Assembly (NCBI RefSeq): GCF_016653615.1
Contig: NZ_CP067393.1
Span: 2,743,673-2,807,672, forward strand
Reading direction: 5' to 3'
Length of the DNA: 64,000 bases
DNA from: Entomomonas asaccharolytica
GTDB taxonomy: Bacteria; Pseudomonadota; Gammaproteobacteria; Pseudomonadales; Pseudomonadaceae
The position numbers and the translations under genes were made by a program. The notes beneath the pieces are model-generated. The model was not told the origin of the DNA, did no database searches, and saw only the letters and a program-made list of their open reading frames with translations. Shown piece by piece: positions 37,014-47,064 of this stretch. The stretch's first letter is position 1. The number at the start of each line of letters is the position of its first letter.

Positions 37014-39239
37014 CTAATTTAAATCTATAGGATCAACATCCACCGACCAACGTATTTGGCTAGTCTTTGGTAGCTCTTCTAAAGCTTGTACCCAATTGGT
37101 TAAATATTGTTGTAAAACTGGCCTTAAAGAACTTTGTATTAAAAGCTGGCCACGATAACGCCCTGCCTTTCTTTCCATAGGCGCAGGAACTGGTGAGAAT
37201 ACTTCTATCGCTTGATTGTCAGGTTGTACCGCTAGCATTTCTGCTTGTGCATGGGCACGTGTTAGAAAATCATCCAATTGTTCTTGTTTATAAGCCTCTG
37301 CCCTTAATAAAGCAAAGTAACTAAAGGGTGGTAAATGCGCTTCTTTTCTTTCCTCTAAATTATGTTTGGCAAAAGCTAAATAACCTTTATCAATTAATTG
37401 TAGAATTAACGGATGGTCTGGTAAATGGGTTTGAATAAGCACCCGCCCCTCTTGTTCTGCTCGCCCTGCACGCCCTGCCACTTGTACAATTAGTTGAGCT
37501 GTTTTTTCACAAGCCCTAAAATCAGCAGAAAATAATCCATTATCCGCATCAAGAATAGCCACTAGGGTAACATTAGGAAAGTGATGACCTTTTGCAAGCA
37601 TCTGAGTACCCACAAGAATACCTGCTTCGCCTGTTTTTACGGCACTAACTATTTCTTGCATAGCTAGCTTACGACTTGTGGTATCGCGGTCTATTCGCCA
37701 AATTGGCCAATCAGGAAAAAGTAGTTTTAAGCGATCTTCGGTGCGCTCTGTGCCCATACCAATAGGTCTTAAATCCACATGATGACAATGGGGACACATA
37801 GCGGGTGGTAACTGGTGATACTCACAATGATGACAGCGCAATTCATGGTCTCTTAAATGCAACGTCATTCTTGCATCACAGTGGGGACAATGACAAATCC
37901 AACCACAATGATGACAAATTAAGGTAGGCGCAAAGCCTCTTCTATTAATAAAAATTAATACTTGTTGACCTGCTTTTAATGTGGTCTCAATTAAGCTCTG
38001 TAATTGTGCAGAAATACCACTATCCATTGGCTGAGTGCGAACATCTAAGCATTGAATTTTAGGTGGTTTGGCGTTGCCTGCACGATGGGTAAGATTCACT
38101 TGTCTATATCTATCTAACGTCACATTATGCAAGCTTTCTAAAGAAGGTGTAGCAGAGCCTAAAATAACAGGCACATTTTCCATTTTGGCACGCACTATCG
38201 CTAGATCTCGAGCATGGTAACGTAAACCATCTTGTTGCTTATAAGAACTATCATGTTCTTCGTCTACAATAATTAAACCCAATTTGGCCATCGGTGTAAA
38301 AATAGCAGAACGCGTGCCAATTACTATATCTACTCGCCCCTCTTTGGCAGCTTGCCATGCTTCCAAACGTTCTTTATCGGTTAGATTAGAATGGATTAAA
38401 ACAATTTTTGCATTAAAGCGTTTTTGAAAACGATGTAATGTTTGTGGGCTTAAATTGATTTCAGGAATTAACACTAACGATTGTTTTTTCATTTTTAATA
38501 CTTGATGTATTAAATGAAAATATACTTCCGTCTTACCACTGCCTGTTACGCCATATAGCAAAAATGGCTGATAACTATTTAGCGATCTACTGATAATATT
38601 AATAACTTTTTCTTGTTCATCATTGGCTAATAACTCAGGCTCTATTAACCAACTACCCTCATGGATAATCGGTTTAATTTCTCTTATTTCACAAGCAACC
38701 AACCCTTTCTCTTGTAGTCTTTTTAAAGTGTCTAGTTGAATCTGTAATTTTCCTATCAGATTTTGTGCCACCCCATGTTGGTGTTGCATTAATACTTGTA
38801 ATGCACGTTTTTGACGAGTGGCTCTAGTTAGGCGTGGGTCTTCTAAATCACTGCCCTCTACTACTTTCCAAAAATATTCTTGATTGTCATCAGGGTATTT
38901 ACCTTGCTTTAATAAATTCGGCAAAGCCCAAGATAACGTATCCCCCAAGCTATGTTGATAATAATGCGCTGTCCACTGACACAGCTTTAATAATACAGGG
39001 GGAATTATGGGTGTTTCATCGACTAATTCAATGGCATTCTTTAACTTTTCCACTGGAACGGTGGACTCTTCAACCACCTCGATAAGCACACCAATTAAAG
39101 TACGATTGGCGAATGGCACTTTTACCCTAATACCCACTTGCAAAGAACTTACATCCACACCTTTTGGTGGCAAATAATCAAATAATCGCCGTAACGGAGA
39201 AGGTAAAGCTAAGCGTAAATAGTTGGGTTTATTAAGCAC
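37014..39239 (-). CDS. priA: primosomal protein N' (replication restart helicase)
   Basis: A 741-residue superfamily 2 DNA helicase that reloads the replisome at stalled forks. The N-terminal 3' DNA-binding domain leads to Walker A (YGVTGSGKTEVYF, near residue 230) and the DEEHDSSYKQQDG motif near 325. A zinc-binding region with eight cysteines in four Cys-x-x-Cys pairs (from CHHCGWICHCPHC to CPHCH) follows, then IGMGTERTEDRL and GTQMLAKGHHFPNV. Length is normal. It is convergent with the SPOR gene. A small hairpin (39254-39270) lies upstream of its ATG. Confidence 0.97.
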   Translation of the reverse strand: MLNKPNYLRLALPSPLRRLFDYLPPKGVDVSSLQVGIRVKVPFANRTLIGVLIEVVEESTVPVEKLKNAIELVDETPIIPPVLLKLCQWTAHYYQHSLGDTLSWALPNLLKQGKYPDDNQEYFWKVVEGSDLEDPRLTRATRQKRALQVLMQHQHGVAQNLIGKLQIQLDTLKRLQEKGLVACEIREIKPIIHEGSWLIEPELLANDEQEKVINIISRSLNSYQPFLLYGVTGSGKTEVYFHLIHQVLKMKKQSLVLIPEINLSPQTLHRFQKRFNAKIVLIHSNLTDKERLEAWQAAKEGRVDIVIGTRSAIFTPMAKLGLIIVDEEHDSSYKQQDGLRYHARDLAIVRAKMENVPVILGSATPSLESLHNVTLDRYRQVNLTHRAGNAKPPKIQCLDVRTQPMDSGISAQLQSLIETTLKAGQQVLIFINRRGFAPTLICHHCGWICHCPHCDARMTLHLRDHELRCHHCEYHQLPPAMCPHCHHVDLRPIGMGTERTEDRLKLLFPDWPIWRIDRDTTSRKLAMQEIVSAVKTGEAGILVGTQMLAKGHHFPNVTLVAILDADNGLFSADFRACEKTAQLIVQVAGRAGRAEQEGRVLIQTHLPDHPLILQLIDKGYLAFAKHNLEERKEAHLPPFSYFALLRAEAYKQEQLDDFLTRAHAQAEMLAVQPDNQAIEVFSPVPAPMERKAGRYRGQLLIQSSLRPVLQQYLTNWVQALEELPKTSQIRWSVDVDPIDLN

Positions 39240-39340
39240 AGATTATCCTGATTATCATCACATTGATGATCATCATATAAGGATTTAATAAAAAACAAAA
39301 TTATTCATATTATAAATTTTCATTTTAATACCAATTAACT

Positions 39341-39814
39341 TTATTTTTTCTTAAATAAAATAAACAAGAAAGTTGCAAAAAACAAACAAATTATCCATAT
39401 CCCATGTATCATCGGTTCAGAAAAAATTTCTTCTCGCCTAAAAGCATAACCAAAAATAGTCATCAAAAATCCCAAAAATGCAAAACCTATTAGGGCAATA
39501 AATAAAATGATTTTTAAGACAATATCAAAGCCATTAGCTACCTGAGTTGTCACTTTATCTTTTTGTTTTGAGTAGCCTTTATTTTGCGGTACTAAATTCG
39601 CTTGGGAATCCTGATTTGATGAATTGGATAGTTTTTTGATACCTATAAAAAGCAATCTTCCTCCTAATAAACAAAAGAAAAAACCAAACAATAAGTAAAA
39701 CCCTCCAAAAGATCCATTAATGATTGGAATAACTATATTTATCAACCCAGTAAAAAATATCCAAGCCCCCACCAGAATAACTAATATCCACCCTACTATA
39801 GAAAAAACTCTCAT
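39341..39814 (-). CDS. unidentified small membrane protein
   Basis: A 157-residue protein, family not recognised. It has four hydrophobic segments: about residues 7-30, 38-58, 98-121 and 136-154. A soluble polar linker (SNSSNQDSQANLVPQNKGYSK) separates the two pairs. It starts with a Met followed by one Arg and a long apolar stretch, so the N terminus is itself a helix. It is flanked by 101 and 183 bases of AT-rich DNA, suggesting a transcription unit of its own. Base composition is markedly AT-rich. Confidence 0.65.
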   Translation of the reverse strand: MRVFSIVGWILVILVGAWIFFTGLINIVIPIINGSFGGFYLLFGFFFCLLGGRLLFIGIKKLSNSSNQDSQANLVPQNKGYSKQKDKVTTQVANGFDIVLKIILFIALIGFAFLGFLMTIFGYAFRREEIFSEPMIHGIWIICLFFATFLFILFKKK

Positions 39815-39997
39815 CTTTTGTCCTTTGATAACTATAATAATTTTTATGTTGTTTCTGAGAAAATAAGTAGATAATCAAAGATAAATAATTAAACTAATGC
39901 ATGTTTTAGATCATTATCTTTAATGGTCATCCTAACAAAAATAAGTATCTAACTAAAAAATATTAGTGAAACAGTATATTTATACATTCTATTATGT

Positions 39998-40396
39998 TTA
40001 TTTGTTTTCTTGCTGTTCATTCAGCATTATAAAATCATTTAATAGCTCTTGTGCAGGCAATACGCCACATTGATCATTTTCTGGCACCATAAAAACGGCT
40101 ATTTGTACATTATCATTTGCTAGGCTAGGTAAGATTTCTTGTATTAACTCATCAAAAGAGATTTTTTTTACTTCGGTATTTTGCCAATTATCTATTTGGC
40201 ATTGTTTCGCAAAGGGTTCTGCTGGCCATAAAGGAAAAACAATAATATCGCCCATTTCAGCAATAACCCAACCTTCATCGTCACCTAATCCCCAAGCTTC
40301 CTGCCATTCAAATACTTTCTCAACAAAATAGTTATAGCGTTGACTATTGGATTGACGGCTAAAGGCTTGAACTTCTAAATCGTGTACTCTTTTCAT
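39998..40396 (-). CDS. DUF2750-like cytoplasmic protein in the usual place of rpoS
   Basis: A 132-residue acidic protein without signal peptide or membrane helix. The pattern QRYNYFVEKVFEWQEAWGLGDDEGWVI, FPLWPAEPFAKQC, and a C-terminal CGVLPAQELLNDF resembles DUF2750; function is unknown for that family. It starts only 9 bases after the nlpD stop, so it is probably in the nlpD operon. In Pseudomonas and many gammaproteobacteria that place is held by rpoS. Its sequence has no sigma-factor regions. Confidence 0.72.
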   Translation of the reverse strand: MKRVHDLEVQAFSRQSNSQRYNYFVEKVFEWQEAWGLGDDEGWVIAEMGDIIVFPLWPAEPFAKQCQIDNWQNTEVKKISFDELIQEILPSLANDNVQIAVFMVPENDQCGVLPAQELLNDFIMLNEQQENK

Positions 40397-40405
40397 GGGT
40401 TATTT

Positions 40406-41281
40406 TCACTTTTTAGGTAAGTATTTTAGCGGATCGACGGGTTTACCATTTAACCTAATTTCAAAATGTAATTTAACTCGGTCTGCACCTGTTGAACCCA
40501 TTTCAGCAATTTTTTGGCCTGCCGTAACTTTCTGACCTTCTTTTACTAATAGGCTGCGATTATGCCCATACGCACTGACAAAGCTGTCATTGTGTTTAAT
40601 AATTAATAAATTACCATAACCATGTAAATTATTACCTGCATAAACCACTGTTCCTGATGAAGCAGCCATTACAGCAGTTCCCTCGTTGGCAGCAATATCT
40701 ATTCCTTTATTTAAACTACCTGTAGGCGAGTAAGTACTAATAACTGAACCTATTGCAGGCCAAGTCCAACCACCTACAACGGCTGTGGTTGGGGTTGGTG
40801 TAGCAGTCGTTGTCTTAGTTTGTGCTTGAGTTTGAGTTGCTGCTGGTTTAGTGGTGGTTGCAGTTGTTGGTTTTTGAGTGGTTGTGACTTTGATACTACC
40901 AGAGTCATGGGTTTTAGTTGTGGTAGTTGTTGCGCTAACCGCTTTACCAGACAAGGAAATAACCTGCCCAGGATAAATAGTATAAGGGGCGCCTATGTTA
41001 TTTTCATTTGCTAATTCACGCCAATCACGCCCATAATTAAAGGCTAATGAATACAGTGTTTCACCGCCTTGTACAACATGCTGGCCTTTTGTGACAGGTG
41101 TGTAGCTACCTGCTTGTACCACTTTTCCTGAATAAGGAACTGAGGTTACTTTAACTTTTTTATTGTAATTGGTTGTTTTATCAACCACTTGTACTCTAGC
41201 ATTATCATTCGAGCAAGCAGTAAGTAATATCAATATAGATAACGAAGAAATGGGTAATAACTTGCTATTTAATAACCCCAC
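40406..41281 (-). CDS. nlpD: LysM/M23-domain lipoprotein NlpD
   Basis: A 291-residue outer-membrane lipoprotein that activates the septal amidase AmiC. Lipobox near residues 20-23 (LLTACSND), a LysM domain (about 68-112; VVQGGETLYSLAFNYG), a Thr/Lys-rich linker rich in Thr-Thr-Lys-Thr, and a C-terminal M23 domain. The M23 domain is degenerate: the first ligand His is missing before KGIDIAA, and the HxH motif reads KLHFEIR, so it should not be catalytic, as expected for NlpD. It belongs to the ispF-truD-surE-pcm-nlpD operon. Confidence 0.94.
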   Translation of the reverse strand: MGLLNSKLLPISSLSILILLTACSNDNARVQVVDKTTNYNKKVKVTSVPYSGKVVQAGSYTPVTKGQHVVQGGETLYSLAFNYGRDWRELANENNIGAPYTIYPGQVISLSGKAVSATTTTTKTHDSGSIKVTTTQKPTTATTTKPAATQTQAQTKTTTATPTPTTAVVGGWTWPAIGSVISTYSPTGSLNKGIDIAANEGTAVMAASSGTVVYAGNNLHGYGNLLIIKHNDSFVSAYGHNRSLLVKEGQKVTAGQKIAEMGSTGADRVKLHFEIRLNGKPVDPLKYLPKK

Positions 41282-41305
41282 TTTAAGCTCCTAATGATAA
41301 TAAAG

Positions 41306-41974
41306 TTAACGTATCGTTCCATTGAGTAAAGGTACAAACCTTACATTACCCAATACTTGTTTTTTAAAACCCTGCTCTTGCCTTATTACTAGCTGTAGTT
41401 GTTGGCTGTTACCGTCACCAACAGGCATTACCAGACGACCACCAACCGCTAACTGATCTAATAAAGCTTGCGGGATTTCAGGGGCAGCAGCGGTGACAAC
41501 AATGCCATTATAAGGTGCTAAAGCATTCCAACCTTCCCAACCGTCGCCCCAACGGAATACTATATTACGTAATTTCAAACCTTGTAATCGTTCTTTAGCC
41601 TTATCTTGTAAAGGTTGAATTCTTTCTACAGAGAATACGCGATTAACTAATTGAGCAAGAATAGCCGTCTGATACCCTGAGCCAGTACCTATTTCAAGCA
41701 CTTTATCGATTGGCCCTGCGGCCAGTAATATTTCTGTCATGTGTGCGACAATAAGCGGCTGTGAAATAGTTTGATTATGACCAATAGGCAGTGCTGTATC
41801 TTCATAAGCACGATGTGCAAGCGCCTCGTCAATAAACCAGTGGCGTGGCGTATTACGAATAACCTCTAACACGCGCTCATTAGTCACGCCTTCTTCTTGC
41901 AGACGTTGCACTAAACGTTCTCTTGTCCGTTGCGAAGTCATGCCGATGCCACTTCGCATCAAACCGTTCGTCAT
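41306..41974 (-). CDS. pcm: protein-L-isoaspartate O-methyltransferase
   Basis: A 222-residue SAM-dependent enzyme repairing isoaspartyl residues in damaged proteins. Motifs: the substrate loop [15 protein letters not shown] (near residue 75), SAM-binding [15 protein letters not shown] (near 98) and [10 protein letters not shown]. The start is uncertain: ATG 41974 sits 2 bases after the surE stop, and the internal [10 protein letters not shown] at 41941 aligns with shorter relatives. Between surE and nlpD, the classic order. Confidence 0.95.
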   Translation of the reverse strand: MTNGLMRSGIGMTSQRTRERLVQRLQEEGVTNERVLEVIRNTPRHWFIDEALAHRAYEDTALPIGHNQTISQPLIVAHMTEILLAAGPIDKVLEIGTGSGYQTAILAQLVNRVFSVERIQPLQDKAKERLQGLKLRNIVFRWGDGWEGWNALAPYNGIVVTAAAPEIPQALLDQLAVGGRLVMPVGDGNSQQLQLVIRQEQGFKKQVLGNVRFVPLLNGTIR

Positions 41975-41976
41975 AA

Positions 41977-42720
41977 TTATACTTTCCCCACAGTGTGTAA
42001 AGAATCTAGCGCTAACCTACAACTACGATCAATTGACAACGGGGTAACTGATACATAACCCTCTGCAATTGCGTGAAAATCTGTTCCCTCACCACCATCT
42101 ACTATTTCACCTGTTAACGAAATCCAATAACCAACCTTACCTCTTGGATTTACTGTTTTTTCAGGTGGTAGAGAATGGGTGCGATAACCCAATCGTGTTA
42201 ATTTAATCCCTTTTACCTCATTTAAAGGTAAATTTGGGATATTAACGTTTAGTATAGTATGGGCTGGTAGATCAAGTTTAGCATAGTTCTCCACTAATTT
42301 TCTGGCAAAATAGGCGGCAGTAGGTAGATTTGTTGTTTCTCTAGACACTAGCGAAAAAGCAAAAGAAGGTGCAGGGGTAAAACGTCCTTCAGTAGCCGCA
42401 CCCACTGTACCTGAATACAATACATCATCACCTAAATTAGCACCTAAATTAATACCTGATACCACTAGATCAGGCTTATGCTCAAGAAAACCATTCATGG
42501 CCATATGTACACAATCTGCTGGCGTTCCATCGAGACCAATAAAACCATTTTCTAAATAGTGTGGGTATAATGGACGATCCAGTGTTAATGAATTACTGGT
42601 ACCACTCATATCCTTATTCGGTGCTAACACTTGGCAGTGACCATAATCAGCCAATGCGTCATAAAGTGCTTTAATACCTGGTGCAGAAACACCATCATCA
42701 TTAGAAACTAATATGTACAT
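41977..42720 (-). CDS. surE: 5'/3'-nucleotidase SurE
   Basis: A 247-residue metal-dependent nucleotidase hydrolysing nucleoside monophosphates and short polyphosphate. The N-terminal metal site [13 protein letters not shown] has the two Asp at residues 8-9, and [27 protein letters not shown] holds the other ligands. Length is normal. Its start overlaps the truD end by 13 bases and pcm follows after 2 bases, so the three genes are tightly coupled. Confidence 0.97.
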   Translation of the reverse strand: MYILVSNDDGVSAPGIKALYDALADYGHCQVLAPNKDMSGTSNSLTLDRPLYPHYLENGFIGLDGTPADCVHMAMNGFLEHKPDLVVSGINLGANLGDDVLYSGTVGAATEGRFTPAPSFAFSLVSRETTNLPTAAYFARKLVENYAKLDLPAHTILNVNIPNLPLNEVKGIKLTRLGYRTHSLPPEKTVNPRGKVGYWISLTGEIVDGGEGTDFHAIAEGYVSVTPLSIDRSCRLALDSLHTVGKV

Positions 42721-43757
42721 TTATCTTCCGTTGCTATAAGTGACACTATTTCTCTTACCACTGAGGTAGCAAAACAGCCTGTAGGTAATATAAAGTTTAA
42801 TTGTAGCGTTTTAGGGTCTACAAAATGCCATGTTAAATCCTTAACAGGTAAACGCATCACACGTCTTTCTTGGCGCATATTGGCTGATTGTAGCCAAGTT
42901 GTTAATGGTGGATATTGCGCCACTATTGTTTGCTCTTGCTGTAATGCCTGTTCAGTAGTAGCCAGTTCACCCTCTCCCCAAAGTGGTGCGGTAGGATGAA
43001 TATCTAACTCTGCCAAGCGCGTATCATTTTCCGTTAACTGTGCAGCAGGAAAGAAACTACGACTATCAGTAAAGGATAAAACATCACCTTCAATTAATTT
43101 ATTCCAAGTACCTTGTGCCACTCTATCAGCCAATACTTTATTAAATAAATAACTTCTCGCACTGGATAATAATCTAGAACGTAAATTACGCTGTTCTGGG
43201 TAAGCTTGTTGATTGGCCCATTCTATCGCCTGCTCAACATTACCCCCATCAAAACCAAAACGTTGTAAACCAAAATAATTAGGCACACCCTGTTGCGCAA
43301 TTAACTGTAAACGCTCAGTAAGTAAATGATGTTCCGCCTCAAGCTGGATAAGACGAATAATAAAGCGATTGGCAGAATGTGTACCACGCTGTAATTTTCG
43401 TTGATGACGCACTTGTTTAATAATCTGTAACTGGTCACTTGCTAAGCCAGTCAAATCAGGATCTGTTTTACCTGGCAAATGTATGCTAAACCATTGTCTC
43501 GTTAATGCTAATTTGTCTTTTAAACCTGCATAACTAACTTGTCGTAAGGGAATTTGAATAGCTCTGGCTATCCGTTTAGCCACTTCTTCAGTATTAAGAT
43601 AGCGTTTTTCAACCCATAACCAAAGATGCTCACCCTCACCCGTTAAAGGAATATCTAATACTTCATCTACTTGGAAGTCTTCTGCAATGGCTTTTAATTG
43701 GGCAACGCCACAAGCTTCACCCCATGCAGTAGGGCCTAATAATTCAAGTTCTGTCAT
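42708..43757 (-). CDS. truD: tRNA pseudouridine-13 synthase
   Basis: A 349-residue TruD-family synthase that makes pseudouridine 13 in tRNA-Glu. The catalytic Asp is in [15 protein letters not shown] (near residue 80). [16 protein letters not shown] and [15 protein letters not shown] are the other family blocks. It overlaps ispF by 14 bases and surE by 13. Confidence 0.97.
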   Translation of the reverse strand: MTELELLGPTAWGEACGVAQLKAIAEDFQVDEVLDIPLTGEGEHLWLWVEKRYLNTEEVAKRIARAIQIPLRQVSYAGLKDKLALTRQWFSIHLPGKTDPDLTGLASDQLQIIKQVRHQRKLQRGTHSANRFIIRLIQLEAEHHLLTERLQLIAQQGVPNYFGLQRFGFDGGNVEQAIEWANQQAYPEQRNLRSRLLSSARSYLFNKVLADRVAQGTWNKLIEGDVLSFTDSRSFFPAAQLTENDTRLAELDIHPTAPLWGEGELATTEQALQQEQTIVAQYPPLTTWLQSANMRQERRVMRLPVKDLTWHFVDPKTLQLNFILPTGCFATSVVREIVSLIATEDKCTY

Positions 43758-44226
43758 AAGCTGCTAATAATACCACAGCATGCACTGCAATACCTTCCTC
43801 TCGCCCTGTAAAACCAAGCTTTTCCGTGGTAGTTGCCTTAATATTAACTTGCTCAAGAGTTACTTGCATATCGTTAGTTAATAATTCGCGCATCTGTTCA
43901 ATGTAAGGAGCCATTTTAGGCGCTTGAGCAATAATGGTGGCATCCATATTGGCTAATTGCCATCCTTGTTTATTCACTAATGCCATCACATGGCGTAATA
44001 GTTGCCTACTATCAATTCCTTTATATTGCGGATCTGTATCTGGAAAATGGCGCCCTATATCGCCTAATGCACACGCTCCTAGTAAAGCATCACAGAGCGC
44101 ATGAATAAGAACATCACCATCTGAATGGGCTAGCAAGCCTTTATGGTAGGGAATTTGTACTCCACCTAAAGTTACAAAGTTGCCATCGCCAAAACGATGT
44201 ACATCATAACCATGACCTATACGCAT
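43744..44226 (-). CDS. ispF: 2-C-methyl-D-erythritol 2,4-cyclodiphosphate synthase
   Basis: A 160-residue MEP-pathway enzyme forming MEcPP. Metal ligands are in YDVHRF (Asp9, His11) and [19 protein letters not shown]. The C-terminal [22 protein letters not shown] is diagnostic. It is the first gene of the ispF-truD-surE-pcm-nlpD block. In many bacteria ispD is fused to or lies before ispF; here the upstream gene is cysB, so ispD is elsewhere. Confidence 0.98.
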   Translation of the reverse strand: MRIGHGYDVHRFGDGNFVTLGGVQIPYHKGLLAHSDGDVLIHALCDALLGACALGDIGRHFPDTDPQYKGIDSRQLLRHVMALVNKQGWQLANMDATIIAQAPKMAPYIEQMRELLTNDMQVTLEQVNIKATTTEKLGFTGREEGIAVHAVVLLAAYDRT

Positions 44227-44241
44227 ATAAAACTCTACTAA

Positions 44242-44284
44242 CCAAAAAAGAAAACCTATTATAAAGCATTGATCGCTTTATAAT
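44242..44284 (-). terminator. terminator of cysB
   Basis: A perfect 10-bp stem, ATTATAAAGC/GCTTTATAAT (44258-44267 with 44275-44284), with a 7-base loop, lies 17 bases after the cysB stop. On the minus strand it is followed by AGGTTTTCTTTTTT. Each arm also contains TATAAT, so promoter function for ispF is possible. Confidence 0.55.
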
Positions 44285-44301
44285 GGCTATTAAAATATTT
44301 T

Positions 44302-45303
<1,002 letters not shown>

Positions 45304-45503
45304 TCAAATATACCTACATGCTTATAACTTATTTGCTGATGAAATTATAAACCTTTAACCTTCATTTAACTAAAAGTTTTATTATAAATAGACATGTATC
45401 ACGATATAACTATATCACCTGCTTGAAATTGCTTTATAATAAGCTAATTATTATAGCTATTAAACGAAACTTGCTTAATATAGCTAAAGATTAGGAGATC
45501 GCA

Positions 45504-46073
45504 ATGCGCAAGATTCTATTTCCCTTATTGCTTATAGTGCTACCTGTAGCTGCGCAGCCTGTTTACAGTTACAAAGACAGTGATGGAAACACAGTATATA
45601 CCAATGAGCAACCCCCTGCTAATATAAACGCAGAACAAGTTAGATTGCCTAAAATCCAGACAGTGCCTAGTCAAAACACATCAACTGACAGTCAAGACCC
45701 TGGCTTTAGAATTAATAATTCAACGCCTTCTATAACAAAAGTAGGTATTAGTGGTATACCTGATGAAGAAGCATTAAGAGCTAATGATGGTACATTTACT
45801 GTGTCAGTAATGCTTGATACAACCTCTCGCTTTTTACCATCATCCTATCAATATCAACTATTATTAGATGGTAGACCTTATGGTGCTGCACAAGCTAGTA
45901 ATAGCTTTACATTGACCAATATTGATCGCGGGACACATACAATACAAGCACAGGTTGTTAATAATGGAGCGGTTGTTGCTAGTAGTGACCCAGAATCATT
46001 TACGATTCAACGTGTTTCTATAAAATTACCTGCTAAGAATAGACCAAACAAACCCCAGCCTAGAGCAAACTAA
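45504..46073 (+). CDS. DUF4124-domain exported protein (first of pair)
   Basis: A 189-residue protein with a signal peptide (residues 1-17, cleaved near VAAQ). It begins with the DUF4124 motif VYSYKDSDGNTVYTNEQPP, and about residues 100-170 form an Ig-like beta domain (YQYQLLLDGRPYG, GTHTIQAQVV). Function is unknown. TTAGGAG precedes the ATG by 7 bases. A paralogue follows 13 bases downstream. Confidence 0.82.
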   Translation: MRKILFPLLLIVLPVAAQPVYSYKDSDGNTVYTNEQPPANINAEQVRLPKIQTVPSQNTSTDSQDPGFRINNSTPSITKVGISGIPDEEALRANDGTFTVSVMLDTTSRFLPSSYQYQLLLDGRPYGAAQASNSFTLTNIDRGTHTIQAQVVNNGAVVASSDPESFTIQRVSIKLPAKNRPNKPQPRAN

Positions 46074-46086
46074 CTCATAGAATACA

Positions 46087-46899
46087 ATGAAAAAATTATC
46101 CTTTATCACATTATTACTAGCATGTGCATCTTTAAATGCCCAAGTATATTCTTATGTAGATAGTAATGGAAATACTATCTACACAGATAACCCGCCTGAA
46201 AATCAGGCTACTCGTAATCTTGATATTAAAGTTACACCTTCTGTTAATAAAACCGAGAATAACGTAGATGAAGCAGATTTAAAAACTGTTCGTCTTTCTC
46301 CCACTACACCTATTAATGTACCAAATGCTAGTAATGGTGAGAGTAATGCACCATTTAAAGTTATATCTATTAACTATCAATCACTCACTATCGTTACCCC
46401 TGAACATGAAGATACCATCACCAATTCCGATGGACAATTGATGATAACCCTTGAAAGCTCACCAAAACTTTCATCAAATCATAAATATCGTATTATTATT
46501 GATGGTGAAACAGTAGGAGAATCTACCTCACCTACTTTTTCAATTAACAATTTAGAACGTGGTGAGCATAAGCTAGTAGCTAAAATCATTGATTCGGATA
46601 AAAATGTAATTAAAAAAACTGAGCAACAAGTTTTTTATATTAGACAAACTACCTTAGCTGATAAACGCCGTGTTCGCCCATGTAAATATAGAGACTTCGG
46701 GGTAAGACCTGAATGCCCATTAAAAGATAAACCAAAACCTGACCCAAGAATATTAAGGAAAATAACTGATAAACTAGGCATAACTAAGCCTTGTGATTTA
46801 ACTGATTACGGCGTAAGAAAAGATTGCCCTATTGAACTAAAACCACTAACTCCCACAGAAGAAGCTAAAACAAAAAATAATTCTAAAAAAGCCATGTAA
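46087..46899 (+). CDS. DUF4124-domain exported protein with a duplicated Cys motif (second of pair)
   Basis: A 270-residue paralogue of the preceding protein: signal peptide (1-18), DUF4124 motif VYSYVDSNGNTIYTDNPP, and an Ig-like domain (about 118-185; HKYRIIIDGETVGE, GEHKLVAKII). It has a C-terminal extension absent from the first protein. In it a unit of the form P-C-x3-D-[FY]-G-V-R-x2-C-P occurs twice, at residues 198-211 and 235-248, with the same 10-residue spacing between cysteines. This could form two disulfide loops or bind a ligand. Unknown function. A terminator overlaps its stop codon. Confidence 0.8.
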   Translation: MKKLSFITLLLACASLNAQVYSYVDSNGNTIYTDNPPENQATRNLDIKVTPSVNKTENNVDEADLKTVRLSPTTPINVPNASNGESNAPFKVISINYQSLTIVTPEHEDTITNSDGQLMITLESSPKLSSNHKYRIIIDGETVGESTSPTFSINNLERGEHKLVAKIIDSDKNVIKKTEQQVFYIRQTTLADKRRVRPCKYRDFGVRPECPLKDKPKPDPRILRKITDKLGITKPCDLTDYGVRKDCPIELKPLTPTEEAKTKNNSKKAM

Positions 46900-46914
46900 A
46901 AACATGGCTTTTTT
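46885..46914 (+). terminator. rho-independent terminator after the DUF4124 pair
   Basis: GCCATGT (46891-46897) pairs with ACATGGC (46902-46908) around AAAA, flanked by A6 and T6. The left arm includes the last codons and the stop of the gene. Confidence 0.8.
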
Positions 46915-47064
46915 GTATTAAGTATTCTTAATATTTCTTTTAAGCCCTCAATACTACACTATTATATTTACTTACATAGCTATAGCATTTACCTATCACG
47001 CTGTTAGCAAAACCCATGCTAGACTAATGGTAAATAATAGTCTCTCTAATCTACGGAGTAACTC

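Noticed and set aside
39254-39270. ATCATCA-CAT-TGATGAT dyad upstream of priA
   Set aside because: The region is a run of simple GAT/ATC repeats, so a chance dyad is likely.
40406-41281. NlpD M23 domain as an active endopeptidase
   Set aside because: Two of the zinc ligands are replaced (the His before GID and the first His of HxH), as is normal for NlpD amidase activators.
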